Source: Sweltsa coloradensis | Taxonomy: Eukaryota; Arthropoda; Insecta; Plecoptera; Chloroperlidae | DNA: 64,000 nucleotides | Assembly: GCA_024449915.1 (NCBI GenBank) | Contig: JAMZAV010001732.1 | Coordinates: forward strand, 186,001-250,000 | Reading direction: 5' to 3' | Shown here: piece by piece, positions 44,578 to 55,790 of the stretch | How positions within the stretch are numbered: the first letter of the stretch is position 1 | How the letters are laid out: each line of letters begins with the position of its first letter | Made by a program: the position numbers and the translations under genes | Notes under the pieces: generated by a model | Database searches by the model: none | Seen by the model: only the letters and a program-made list of their open reading frames with translations | What the model was told of the DNA's origin: nothing

Positions 44578-45365
44578 TAGGGCCTACACCGAGTAGTATT
44601 TTTACGAACCGGATAATCATTTAGGAAACCAGTCAAAAACCGGTTTTTGCTCTACAAGATTTTGTGTGTATATCCCCCCCCCCTCGCCGCCGCTGCACTA
44701 AACAGCTGTCGCGGACAAGCGCTCATCAATTATCGTAATATCCCAGACGTAATGCTGTCCTATAAATAATGACGTGTTGAAGTAGTATTTCGAAAGAGGA
44801 ACAGCCGCAGGCCATTAAGAAAACACTCGTGATCCCTTGCATCTGCTTTTTATCTTGTCACAGACTAGTCAAGGTCACGATGCGTTGGCCCAGGGCAGGG
44901 GGGGGGTGGAGCCTGAATGCTGGAGAGTAAACAAGATAAGGAAAGGCCAACCTCTACAGTATCTCTGTTCCCATGTGATTAATTTCAGTTATTACCACTG
45001 GTGACAGCTTTGACATCTAGCAGATTGAAAACATTAGAATTGTTATGGTTGGTTATAAGATCGCGAGTGGTTAGACAGAAGGGATGGGGGGGGGGGGCAT
45101 ACTCAACACACTGCCACAAGCCGGCGGCATGAACAAAGGACATTATAATTTGAAAGAAAATCGCCGCCAAGCACAAAAGAAATGAGAAAGAGCATGTTTA
45201 CATTAACCTTCAGCCTACAATGCGACACCTGTGTTGCACAGGAAAGCGCGTCGAATTGTAAAAAACTTAATTTTTGAATTTTTGAAAAACCGGTTTACAA
45301 AATGAGAACCGGTTTCCTACGTAACCGGTTTTAAACCGGTTTCCGATTATTCGATGTAGGCCCTA
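44578..45365. mobile_element. hAT-like MITE, AACCGGTTTT-iterating
   Basis: TAGGGCCTACACCGAGTA and TATTCGATGTAGGCCCTA termini, exact 8-bp duplications GTCCAGAC (44570-44577, 45366-45373). AAAACCGGTTT words lie at both ends, with poly-C and poly-G tracts inside. This is the reference copy for the fragment at 3225-3643. No transposase. Confidence 0.92.
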
Positions 45366-45771
45366 GTCCAGACTATTATGGAAAATGTGCAAGTAGTTAC
45401 AACTTCTTCTGTTAGATGATGTGCATGTCACACACAATGCAACCAGCCTCTAAACAAAAAGCTTTCAATTTGAAACATATCTCAAAACTGCCCCTGTTAT
45501 GGTCCTTATTTTGATTTTAAGAAATTTATTCTTGAATGGAAATTAGGCCTAATTAAGACACATTAGTTAACAATATGGTACTGGTGAAATTTAGATAATT
45601 AGGCCCCTTACCATAGTTCCTCCTGATAAGCAATGTTTCCAATTCTTCTATTATCTCATACTTGGGGGGTAATTGTAAACATGAATTTGGTGTAATTGGA
45701 AACACACAGGGAAATTGGAAACAAAGCCAAATGGAAACACATTTAAATGTTTGGTTTTAAAGTAAGGTAAG

Positions 45772-46065
45772 TTGGCAACAGTGTCTGACTACACAGCCTT
45801 CTTACTTGGGCTTCAGATTATCATGTTTTGGAAGGAAAGATACCCTCGAAGAGATGACCACAATTCGGTATTAATAAATAACATATTTGCTGGTCCAATA
45901 AAGAAAAATGGCACTGTGGACTTTGTCTTGGACCTACACCAAGATGCCATTGAAAAGATGTGCAATTTTTTTTTTTTTTCAAAATCACAGGAAATCCAAA
46001 AATCCCCAGTAACATTTCCATTGCCATTGCCATTGCCCAATCGATGCATGTTTTGTTTTTGTTGG
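45772..46065 (+). other. ORF fragment inside the 3.2-kb transposon
   Basis: An open frame of about 60 complex residues (MFWKERYPRRDDHN, GPIKKNGTVDFVLDLHQDAI) before a T-run and low-complexity sequence. It lies between subterminal motifs and could be a transposase remnant or captured exon. I do not recognise it. No catalytic DDE signature is visible. Confidence 0.3.
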
Positions 46066-46542
46066 TAATTTACCAATCTATTGATAAAGTTTTTGTAAAA
46101 TTTATTTTAAGTGATAGGCTAGGGCTAATTGTATTGATATTTAAATACAAAATACAATTTTTTTTATACAACAGCCTTATTTTCATGCTTGTGATGCTTT
46201 TGAGATTTTCCATACAATTCTGGGTTGCGATGTAAGGTTTTCTTTAAAAGAACACAGAATCTACAGTTTGTATCATAATGTAATAATTCTTTTTGTGTTA
46301 GAATCACAGCTTAAAATGCTTTGTTTCCAATTACCCAACTTTAGTTTCCTTATGGGTCTATGAGTGGTACCATGGCTGTTTCCATTTACCCCAATATCCG
46401 GGGTAGCCTAATTGGAAACAAATTTGAGTTTTAAAAAAAGCAATAAAAATACCATGTAGGCCTACAATATTCTTCCATGAAATTTATTATTTATTATTTA
46501 TTTATTTGCAACAGGCAATGTAGCCCACTAGTGCAAATTTAA

Positions 46543-46790
46543 TAGAGAAGGGAGGAGGGGAAACCCGGTACCGGCACATAGCCTACTCCTACCGAAAAGT
46601 ACCAAGGGGACCAACGGCTTTACGTCCCATCCGAAAGGACGGTGTAACTTTTGACAGTCATATAGGTTCCTCCACTAACCCGGACTGCCGAGCAGACGGC
46701 GCCAAGGAGAACGAAGCTGTCACACAAGCTTACGAACCCTAGTCTGCTCTAGCCAGCGATATACGTGTGTTTCAGGGCAGAGCGGCGACC
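46543..46790 (-). repeat. Dispersed repeat family A, copy 2
   Basis: Reverse-oriented relative of 4380-4622 (AGAAGGGAGGAGGGGAAACC, ACCAAGGGGACCAACGGCTT, CATCCGAAAGGACGGTGT, AGGAGAACGAAGC). Inserted in the 3.2-kb transposon. Confidence 0.7.
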
Positions 46791-47246
46791 CACTCAACCC
46801 CTGACCACGCCCGATGTCGCTTAACTTCAGTGTTCGAGTGGGAACTGGTTAAACGACCGCGGCTAAATCGCTGGGCTCTTATTGGTGTCATGATTTAGTG
46901 TACATCCCAATGCACAATTTTACTCCTTACATTTTTTCTCTATCAATACCCTAGCCTACAAATAAGGTAAAAGTTTAAAAACACTAAAAGTGTTTCCAAT
47001 TACCCACATTACCCTAATATATTCTAATATGCCTAGTTTGCCTGAGGCATGAGCCTACACCTAATACACCTACATTGTCAATGAATAATACATTACCTAC
47101 TTAAATCTGCAAATTTGTATTCAACATTGTAGGCCTGCTGTGTTTGATCCATGGGTAAACCGTGGAAACTCCTTTATCAACTCACCTAGGGCCCACTGCC
47201 TTTGCCTTAGCTTTAATTTAGTACAAACAAGATTAGACCTCTAGAC

Positions 47247-47959
47247 CAGGGATGGCCAACTTCTGTATGTTAGGGGGCCACTCATTTTCGAAGTCAGCAT
47301 CCCGGGGGCCACTTATTCAACTGCACTTAGGATCCTACCTATTCATTATAAAAAAATTAGATTTAAGCCTACATACTTTGGTTTTATGAGTTTAAATTTA
47401 GCAATGTGTCATTGTAGAAAATAGATTATTCTTACCGACACTGTCGTTTCAATGCGAGCACTGCGGGCGATCACACTGCTGTACTAGAGATCATCGCCGG
47501 TATATTTATCATATTTTGCATAATGATTCGAATGATAATGTCGCCTTCAATTAAATTCCTTTTGCACCGACAGCACTAACAAACACACGAGACACTGTGG
47601 TTTATTGTCCTTATTTACACAGAAGAGGAAGTCAGATTCCCACTGCGGGTTAAACTCCCTATTTTCACTATCAAATCAACCTTTCGAGTCGGCTTACTAG
47701 TTTTTACTTAAACTCATAGTAATTTGGACCACAGAAAACACTTTGCATTAATCAACACGCAATTTTCAGTTTTCAATCACAGCAATTACGCCACTATACA
47801 AGCTAACGGTTCCATCAGAAACCTCGGCGACAACTTGAAAATAACAGTATGTTCTTAAGCTGATATATTTATTATTGCAGAGCTTTTAGCTATTACCGTT
47901 GAAGTATAAACCCATGTAATTCCGAATGTTTCTTGGTGGCCGCCAGTTGGCCATCCCTG
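47247..47959. mobile_element. hAT-like MITE, canonical CAGGGATGGCCAAC ends
   Basis: CAGGGATGGCCAACTT and AGTTGGCCATCCCTG are inverted termini between exact CTCTAGAC duplications (47239-47246, 47960-47967), which fit the nTCTAGAn preference of some hATs. GGGGGCCAC/GTGGCCGCC follow at each side. The core is unique and non-coding. Confidence 0.93.
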
Positions 47960-48063
47960 CTCTAGACCATGCACTTGACTCATCTACTTAGGCTAGACCT
48001 TGACATTTTTTCCTTGAAAATGGTCAGGGAGAACTGCTCGAAACTTTAGTAAGTAGCGTATTG

Positions 48064-48705
48064 CAGGGTTGCCACCAAGAAAAAATTAAAATCCTGTTTG
48101 AGCACATCAAAAATCCTAAGAAGTATGAAACACTCAAATCCTTGAAAATCCTTTTAATGCCTGGTATCAATTTCGATATGATATCGATAGAGGCCTAGGT
48201 AGGCCACCTACCTACCCTATCAAAATGTAAATGTTGTAAAAAAAATTTAACGAGTAGGGCCTTCTAGGCCTATATAGTAGGTATATAGGCTATATTTAAT
48301 GATTTGAGGCCAAATAGGGTTAATAAGGTGTCACCAGAATATGCATTTAACGATTTTTACGATCACACAATCGCGTTTTATGACCCGGCACCTCCACCAT
48401 GATCCAGCTAGGATTAATTTAATTTTGACTACCTACCCGGCACCTCCGCCAAAATGACAAAATTTAGCTTTTTTTGTGTAGGGCCAAAATTTTGATATTT
48501 CAATATCGAAAATATTCCTAATTATCGATATCGCATTGAAGTAGGGCTATCGATTTTTTGCCCAGCCCTAGTTGAAAACGGAGTAAAACTCAGAAGGAAC
48601 TTTTTTTTTTTTTTTTATCCGTAAATCGGAATAAAAATCCAACAATCCATTTTGCACCCTCAAAATCCGTTAAAACGGATAAAATCTGTAAAAACGGCAA
48701 CCCTG
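48064..48705. mobile_element. TIR element, CAGGGTTGCC ends
   Basis: CAGGGTTGCC at the left and GGCAACCCTG at the right. AAATCCTG/AAAATCC words near the left and AAATCCGTTAAAACGGAT near the right. A degraded CGATATCG element fragment lies inside (48474-48572). A relative starts at about 60570. No clean target duplication. Confidence 0.65.
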
Positions 48706-48904
48706 TAGTAGGCCTATTGTATTGTATTGTATTTATTAGCAGCTGAGGGATTACATGTGATGCTGTACCGAGTATGTGCATCGTAACCCAAGCATTGTCA
48801 GTCCCACTACCATGGTCCGTAGATACTGATTGGTCGGCCTCCTTCACAGATTAACCGGAAAATATAATAATGTCTTGTACCTCTAGGCCTAATAGCCTAT
48901 CATC

Positions 48905-49075
48905 GACACGTCATCATCATCAATTACACATTGCCGTTCCTGCTTCTGGCATGGTCAGCTTGGGTTTAGCAACCAAACTTTTCCATTTCTGTCTATCCAC
49001 CTATAGCCTAACCGTATCTTCCTTCGTATCTTCCCAGCTCTCTCCTCTGCCTCCGGTCTCCTGCTGATCGATCGA
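48905..49075 (-). pseudogene. Non-LTR retrotransposon extreme 3' end
   Basis: The minus-strand frame ends RQKWKSLVAKPKLTMPEAG and is followed by a (GATGAT)n tail. It is a shorter relative of the fragment at 59896-60330. The upstream part is missing. Confidence 0.7.
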
Positions 49076-49094
49076 CATGTACGGTAACTAAACA

Positions 49095-49516
49095 CAGGGT
49101 GTCTACAAGACTGAAAAACCTGGAAAAGTCCTGGAATTAAGAAATTTGGAAGTCCGGGAATTTTTGTTTTTTTCTGGAATTTCACTCGAAATGTAAAAAA
49201 AAAATAGTTTATAACTTAGTCCCTAGTAATTTTTAATAGAACTAGCCTACCTTTTTTGTTTGGTTCCTGGAAATGGAAATTCTTTTTTTAAAATCTTAAA
49301 CTGTTTTGCTTTGTCTGGTGTTAAAAATTTCCGCCCATACTTTTATAGGTGCTTAGGTGCTGTTATAGGTAGGCCTATTTAGAGTCGATAAAAAAGTTTT
49401 TGTTCCAAAATTCTTGTTCTTTCCAAACTTAGCCTACCTACTTCCAAGCCAAATTTAAAGTCTGGAAAAGTATGATTTTCCATCTGGAAAAGTCAGAGAA
49501 TTTTGTAGACACCCTG
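49095..49516. mobile_element. TIR element, CAGGGTGTCTACAA ends
   Basis: CAGGGTGTCTACAAG and TTTTGTAGACACCCTG are inverted termini. CTGGAAAAGTC and TCTGGAAAAG words repeat at both ends. Flanks do not form an obvious 8-bp duplication. Confidence 0.78.
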
Positions 49517-49548
49517 AAATTGTCTTGCTCGAGCGCTACCGGTACTGT

Positions 49549-50070
49549 GTGGTTTAGTGTGGCTCGTTGGTCTTGTTGTTAGCATCTCTGCTTCCAATGA
49601 AGAAGGTCCAGGGTTCGATTCCCTCTAAAATCGATATGGACTTGAAAGTGGCACATTAATTAATATCGAGCCCTATTTCCAACTAAGTCGTGTAGGGGGT
49701 GGGAGGTTCCCACCACATTCTTGGCTCCCCGGGCTTATCGAAGCCTGTTAGCCATGCCTGACGCTTCTCCCACATCATCTTTTTCTTCCTCTGCATCATC
49801 TACTTCACTTGAGTGTATGTGAATGAGGCACATAATAAATTTAAAGTTCTGAATCGGCCTTGTTGATTTTAACGTTGATCCGCGGGTGTTCGCACTGTCC
49901 ATACCACTGATTGTATTTCCTGTTAAAAAATATTGATTTTTGGTTGGTTATTGCTCACTCGTCGATATGGTCGGGGCCTATAGGGTTGGCTTGGTCACTT
50001 TGGTTTACTGTACCCCACTGAAAATCAGTTATATAACTGAGTGGGTAGACTCCAAATACTATTTATTTAT
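49549..50070 (+). mobile_element. tRNA-headed SINE, variant copy
   Basis: Head-first on +: TGTGGCTCGTTGGTCTTG ... CCAGGGTTCGATTCCC, then a middle that differs from other copies (49630-49830, with CCCGGGCTTATCGAAGCCTG), then the shared body and GAGTGGGTAGACTCCAAATA tail with (ATTT)n. The different middle suggests a subfamily or recombinant. Confidence 0.8.
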
Positions 50071-50109
50071 TTATTTAAATAAAATAAATTACAGTACAGT
50101 ACATTACAG

Positions 50110-50475
50110 ACAGTAAATCAAAGCGACTAAGCCAACCCTGTAGGCCCCGACGCAATCGACGAGTGAGCGATAACCAACCAAAGATCGATATTTTTTATTT
50201 TTAGTAGGAATCTAGCAATCAGTGGTATAAACAGTGCAAACACCCGCGGATCAATGCCAGAATCAACAAGGCCGATTCAGAACAACTCCAAATTTATTAT
50301 GTGCTTCGTTGCTAGGACGGCTCCAAAGTCACCGTTTACAAACTCCTAAGACATGAACTGATGGACTTAAGTCCAAATCAGAAGTTAAAAAACTTTCGAC
50401 TTTGGCGGGAATCGAACCCTGGACCTTCTGCATTGGAAGCAGATACGCTAACAATAAGACCAACAAGCCACACTT
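50110..50475 (-). mobile_element. tRNA-headed SINE, tail-truncated copy
   Basis: Standard body and head ending AACAAGCCACAC, inverted relative to the adjacent copy at 49549-50070. The outermost tail is missing, replaced by TACAGTACAGTACATTACAG. Confidence 0.82.
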
Positions 50476-50483
50476 AATTATTA

Positions 50484-50886
50484 TTGAGCGAGCGTCTCCA
50501 CTTGACTCTTATGGCTCGAATGTCTTATTTTTTTTTTTTTTTTCTGTTACTGCTTTGGTACAGGTCGCACCGTTTCTCTGATCGACCTGAAATTTTGCAC
50601 ACATGTACATACCACCTATGTAGGTTACTGTATAGTTTTTGAACAAAATCCGATTGTTGGTTATAAAAAATAAAAAAATAAAAAAATAAAAATGTTCCGA
50701 TCGTTATGAAATTTTGCAGGGTCAATAAGTAAACATTCTCTCCTATTTTACAAATTTTAAGCTAAATCGGTCAAGACCTTAGAGCTTTATTGGTATGTAA
50801 CATTATGGGAAAGTCGTACTCCCGGGTCGTGTTGCACGTACCGGTGCTCGCTCAACAACGCGACGAGACTTAAGCGTTTTCCTAGT
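50484..50886 (-). repeat. Dispersed repeat family B, short copy
   Basis: Reverse complement of parts of 34325-35230: AGCGAGCGTCTCCACTTGAC at one end, CAACAACGCG and AAGCGTTTTCCTAGT at the other. It ends 26 bp before the next exon, so it occupies the region where the branch point of that exon is expected. Confidence 0.75.
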
Positions 50887-50912
50887 ATTATTATTTATTT
50901 ACTTGTTCGCAG

Positions 50913-51151
50913 GGACGAGGTGGCAAACGAGGAGCCCACCATAGTTCACGGCCGTCTGCCGCAGGAGCTGCCGCGCAAGTCACTGGGGGTGTTTGACGTC
51001 GGCTCGGGCTCGGTCGTCGCCGCGGTAACCGGGCCGGACGACGGACTCGCGACCGTCAACAAGAAGCAGCGACACCTGTCGATATCCGACCCGGACGTGG
51101 ACTACATCGACATCCTCGAGACGCAGCACGTCGAGGTGGAGAGGGTGGCCG
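50913..51151 (+). CDS. Unrecognised protein, exon 2
   Basis: After acceptor acttgttcgcag, 239 bp open in one frame with strong GC3 bias, ending in phase 1 at GGCCG|GTGAGT. It encodes about 79 residues, including GRLPQELPRKSLGVFDVG and the acidic SDPDVDYIDILETQHVEVER, which could form a short helix. No domain recognised. The first base completes the Gly split at 43006; the last base pairs with the acceptor proposed at 55791. GC-rich codons against an AT-rich setting make it a confident exon even though the gene is unknown. Confidence 0.8.
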
Positions 51152-52607
51152 GTGAGTCGCGACACCAACCACGCACTAGTTTACCACAAGCCTAGAGAGA
51201 GAATCGTTAGCTGCAGGGCAGGGTGTGATTTTTTAAATTTTTATTTAGAAATAAAAATCATGATCCATTTGGGTAGGTACTTGTTCATTATCCGGACCTC
51301 TTTAGTTAGTTAGGTTAGGTTAGAGGGGGGTTATGTTAGGTTAGGATACTAATAATGTCCCTCCCTAACCCCCCTTACCTGCCTAACCTTTTTTTAAAAA
51401 ATTTATGAATTGTCCACATGCAGCATATTATGCCATTTTACAGTGACAGGTAACTAAACTAACTTTGGTGGTCCGGATAATGAACAAGTACTGGTAGGCC
51501 TACCTTTATTTTATTTAAATCAACTTTTCAATTTAAACCAGTTTTTTTCAATTTATTTTGATTAATCAACAATATCAGTGTTTCAAAACTTGTCAAGTTC
51601 TTGAGCGGATAAATTCCTTTGACAAGCGTTTCAGAAAATCGAATTATATTTTTTTTAAGGGAAAATTTTGCATAAAGTTCGTTAGGCCTAATTTTTTTTT
51701 GTAGCTCCAAATGAAGAAATCCGTGATTTTTATTTTATAAATCTTTTAATTTAAATCAATTGATGTAGGCAAATGAAAAACACCCTGCTGAGGGTGGATC
51801 TATCTAGGCCTACAGCCTACGTATCTTATTTACTGTAACACAACATGAGTTTATAGTTTTCACTCAAACAAATTTTATTTAGGCCTATTTGATTGTGTTT
51901 TTAATAGCTAGACCTACATAATCATTTCATCAACAATGCAAGCTCCACAAGTGTGATGTAGGCATCATAGTAGGCTTATTGCATTGTGCGGACAAACCAA
52001 GACTCTTTGACTGGGAAGTAGTACATAAATATTAAATACACAACAACATCAACAATAACCGTGCAGTCATAAAAATAAAAACACTTAGGCCTACTAGGTA
52101 GGCGCTTCTGAGGAAGAGAGTGGAGTTCCCAAACACAATTTGTTAGGCCCTAAGTGATTTTATTTTTTATGTGTGTTATTGTGTATTTGTGTATTGTTTT
52201 GTATTATTGGCCCTATTGTATTTTTTAGCCTTATGTTTACACTTTTTTACCTTACTGTCATTGCGACGTGCAAGTTTAAAAAGTTGTCATTGAATCATAA
52301 AATATAAATAAAATTAATTAGGGGCCTACCTTGAAGCCTAGGCTACAACAAAAATCTAAATAGGTCTAGGTGCTAAGGTAAACAAAAACGCATTTATACT
52401 TAACAAAATCCAACTGTAAAACTATTGAGAGCATAATATTTCTATACACTACCAATAACATTGCAAATGTTATGTCTGGATTCGATTTATACGCGGGGAA
52501 ATAAAAATGTTGTTTGCATGAACTTGGAACAGTTTGTAGATTTTTTTGGTGTCGATGGAACCTGAAAGTGCACTCGATCAAAAAGATGTGAATCTATACA
52601 TTTTTTC
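51152..52607. other. Intron, nothing recognised
   Basis: Contains GTTAGGTTAGGTTAG (51305-51325) facing CCCTAACCCCCC (about 51362), a weak inverted pair around a TA-rich core. No exon seen. Confidence 0.5.
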
Positions 52608-53785
52608 TAGGGCTGTGCGAATATCGACTTTCGAATAATATTCGCGAATAATTTTTTTCCAATATTCCATTCAAAATTCGAATAGTACACTATTCGAAAT
52701 TCGAACTATTTTGGTTTCATGCGAGTCTCGCGGAACTGTTAAAAAGCCCGCTTAAAGTGCAAGGAGTTTGAATTTTCGCCGCCAGAGCTCGACTTGGGTA
52801 AAGTACAAGAAGTTAACGTTTTCGCCGATAGATCGCGCTAGCGTCGACTAAAGAAAAAATTTTCGTTATGGCAACAAAAATGGCATCAAAACCTTCATAA
52901 CCTGTCTTGAACTGCTTCATTGTGATTGTTTGACGAGTGTCGTTGCCCTTTGCGATTTTTTAATAAGATTAAATTAATTATTTGGTGTTGTGCTGTTTTA
53001 AAAGTTGTGGAAGATGACGACGCGTTTGCAAGGCATTTGTCTTCAAGTTCAAAACCCCATTTGGGACTTGTTGATCTTTTGACAGCCCTACTACCTACCT
53101 TGGCATCCCTTTGGGCCTAGGCCTAGCCCTAGGTTTAGAAAGCCTAGCCTAGACTAGCAGCTAGGCCTCGGGTTTCACTGAAATTAGTGAGCCTAGACTT
53201 AGGCTGGGCCCTATCACTTATCTTTGTGATTAGGACCAGTCTAGGGCCTAGGTACCTTGGGCATGTTATCAAGTCAGACTTGTCTTGATTTGTGGAGGCC
53301 TAGGCCTAAGTAAAAGGGAATTGGTAGGCCTATACAAAGGCTAGGCCTAGGCCCTAGGCCTAGGTTAGGTCTAGGCTAGGCAAGGGTCTAGGCCTACCCC
53401 TAGGCATGTTATTAAGTCATCACTTGTCTTGATTTTCAGTAGGACCTAGACCTAGGCTCAAAAATATAAGCCTCTATTTCATCTTTGACCATCTATGGTC
53501 TATGGTTTTTTATTTTGCTGAAACATCACCCCTCGTCAGTCATTTTTCACTTCACAGCCAAGGTAGGCCTACATCCAAATTTGACGTTGATCTCGTGTAA
53601 AATATCAAACACTTATTAACAAAACTCAACTTTTGAAAAAATGCTGTTATTTAAATCATTATTCGAAACTATTCGAAAGAAAAAATTATTCGTTATTTCG
53701 AAATTCGATATTCGAACTTTTTGCTTTTGAATGGGTTTATTCGATATTCGATTCGAACTGAAAATTCACTATTCGCACAGCCCTA
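52608..53785. mobile_element. hAT-like MITE, ATTCGAA-iterating
   Basis: TAGGGCTGTGCGAATA and TATTCGCACAGCCCTA-type termini. The flanks ATTTTTTC and ATTTTTCT agree except for one T in a run. The ends iterate TTCGAATAATATTCG-like words. The core is very rich in CTAGGCCTAGG (53100-53460). Non-coding. Confidence 0.87.
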
Positions 53786-53944
53786 ATTTTTCTTTTTGCC
53801 GATTGAAAACGTTGGCAGTCGATAATGGACTTTGATTGTGAAGGCTTTATTTATTTATTTATTTATTTATTTAATGTCCACTATTCAGTTATAAAAACTG
53901 ATTAACAAAGGAAGACCTTTCACTGGAATGGTTCCTATCTTTAC

Positions 53945-54394
53945 TAGTGTTGCCCAACGATAGGTATATTTTTCAACATCGATATCGGCGCCATTTTGAC
54001 GATATCGTATCGCGATATCGAAATCTAAAAAATCGCGATATCGATTTTTTTCGACTGCAATACAAACCCAAACCCAAACTTTTAAAGGCATACAAACTAT
54101 GACGCAAAAGCCCCAAAAAGCAGGGGTTATGCATGCATGATGTAACGATATAAACAACCCTTTAGTCTCATGAGCATGGGCCATCACAAAAACTCATGTT
54201 AGTGTAATAAAAAGTTATCTGTGGCGACTGGCGCCCTGCGTTGCGAAATATTAATTCCAGTTTACTATGAATCGCTTATAAAACGATATTGCGATTTTTC
54301 CCGATAAGACGCAAGGATATCGATATCGAAAATAGGCTCTATTTTCCGGCGATATCGATATCGATCGAATAGTCGATACCGTTGGGCAACACTA
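53945..54394. mobile_element. hAT-like MITE, CGATATCG-iterating
   Basis: TAGTGTTGCCCAACGATA and CCGTTGGGCAACACTA lie between exact ATCTTTAC duplications (53937-53944, 54395-54402). ATCGATATCG words fill both subterminal parts. Confidence 0.93.
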
Positions 54395-54802
54395 ATCTTT
54401 ACCCCTTTATGTTGTTGTTGTTGTTTTGCCTTGCATCAAATAAGAATACTTGACATGGACTAACTAGGCCTATTGCGGTTTATTTCGTTGACATGCATGG
54501 CCCTTTATTACAATTCAGGTAGCTTTATCATCATTCTAGATCTGGACATAAAAATTTAAAATAGCCTAGACCCAAAATGTTATTGATGCAGTAGTTATTT
54601 TTAACCTTTAACCTTTTGAAAAGTATGCCCTTTTATAAACGTTTTGATTTTTTTGGGTTGCACAGTAATTCAAGGCATGGGTACATTGAGCTGGAGCTCG
54701 GCCATACAGTAGTGCTACCTATTGACAACATCTTGAACTATTTGGTGAAACATTTGTACGAGATTTATTCTATTTTAGGGGTGGTTTTGTGAAAGCGTGC
54801 GT

Positions 54803-55279
54803 TAGAGGTCTGCACGGGCCTACTTCTAGAAGCCCGGCCCGACCGGCCCGCAATTTCAGGCCCGGGCCCGGCCCTGGCCCGTATTAAACTAGCTTATCAA
54901 AGCCCGGGCCCGGCCCGGGCCCGCCATAAGTGTAAGTAGGCCCGTTACAGCCCGTTCAGAGGTTAAACTCAAAGCAACAGCATGTGGATTTTTTAGTTTA
55001 AACCCTGGGATATATGAATGAACATCACGGTGGGGATGAAAATTACTATTATGAGAAACAAAACGTTTTGAAATTTGGTCGAAAAACATTTCTATGATCA
55101 CAATCGCACATCCCGATTTCAATTACATCATAAAGCCCGAAAAAGCCCGTCTCATTCAGTGAAAAGCAGGCCCGGGTCCGGCCCGGGCCCGACTCAAAAT
55201 GCATAACAAGGCCCAAGCCCGTCCCGCGGGCCCGGGCCTCCCCGGCCCGGGGCCGGGCCCGGGCCCGTGCAGACCTCTA
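54803..55279. mobile_element. hAT-like MITE, GGGCCCGG-iterating
   Basis: TAGAGGTCTGCACGGGCC and GGCCCGTGCAGACCTCTA are inverted termini with exact 8-bp duplications GCGTGCGT (54795-54802, 55280-55287). The ends are made of GCCCGGGCCCGGCCC-type words with extreme local GC content inside AT-rich DNA. The core is ordinary sequence. Confidence 0.95.
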
Positions 55280-55790
55280 GCGTGCGTTGCCGGTGCGTGT
55301 GACAGCGTCCCTAGTGCGTGCTAGTAGGCAGCAACATATGTTTTCGGTTGCTATGGCGAGGCGCGGTGAATGTGAATGTAGACAAAATCTCAGAAATTAT
55401 TATAAACAGTGTGCAAATAAACATTTACTTCCCAAGAAAATATTGTTATTAATCTCATTAGGAATTTTCCCCGTACAGTCTAAAAACGTATGGTGAAAAA
55501 ACTCTCTTTAGGGGGCAACCCCAATTTTTAACTCACTTTTCAAAAGGTTAACTACAATAACACAGTTTTAGCCCTGTGGGCCTATAGTACAGTACGAGCA
55601 TGTAGTAGTCGTTCTTACAGCTGAGTTATTTAGTTTAGCAAACGCTTTTGTCTTGAGGCTATGTGTCTCATGTTGTGTTACAGTAAAGGTGTACGGAAAT
55701 GTCTGGTGGCGGGATTGTGTGTGCTTTTGTGTACGTGTTGGTGGTGGGTGTATGTTCACAGCCAACGCGCCCAACCGATTGCATCTTCAG
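55280..55790. other. Intron, upstream of large exon
   Basis: No repeat recognised. 55676-55780 stays open in one frame and could be an alternative 5' extension of the exon (acceptors at 55680 or 55771), but it has low-complexity TGTGTG wording and poor codon bias. Confidence 0.4.

Larger units (their letters stand above)
43819..47014. mobile_element. 3.2-kb TIR transposon with GTAATTGGAAAC subterminal repeats
   Basis: The ends GGGCTAATGTGGGTAATTGG and CCAATTACCCACATTACCC are inverted repeats, each flanked by TA. The motif GTAATTGGAAACA recurs near the left end (43830-43860), inside at 45667-45740 and 46320-46430, and at the right end. Multiple subterminal sites suggest transposase binding. 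TA flanks fit the Tc1/mariner/pogo superfamily, but no transposase is recognised. It hosts 43909-44557, 44578-45365 and 46543-46790. Confidence 0.7.

Noticed and set aside
48590..48847. Minus-strand ORF of 85 codons
   Set aside because: Spans the terminus of a MITE and a T run; no protein features.
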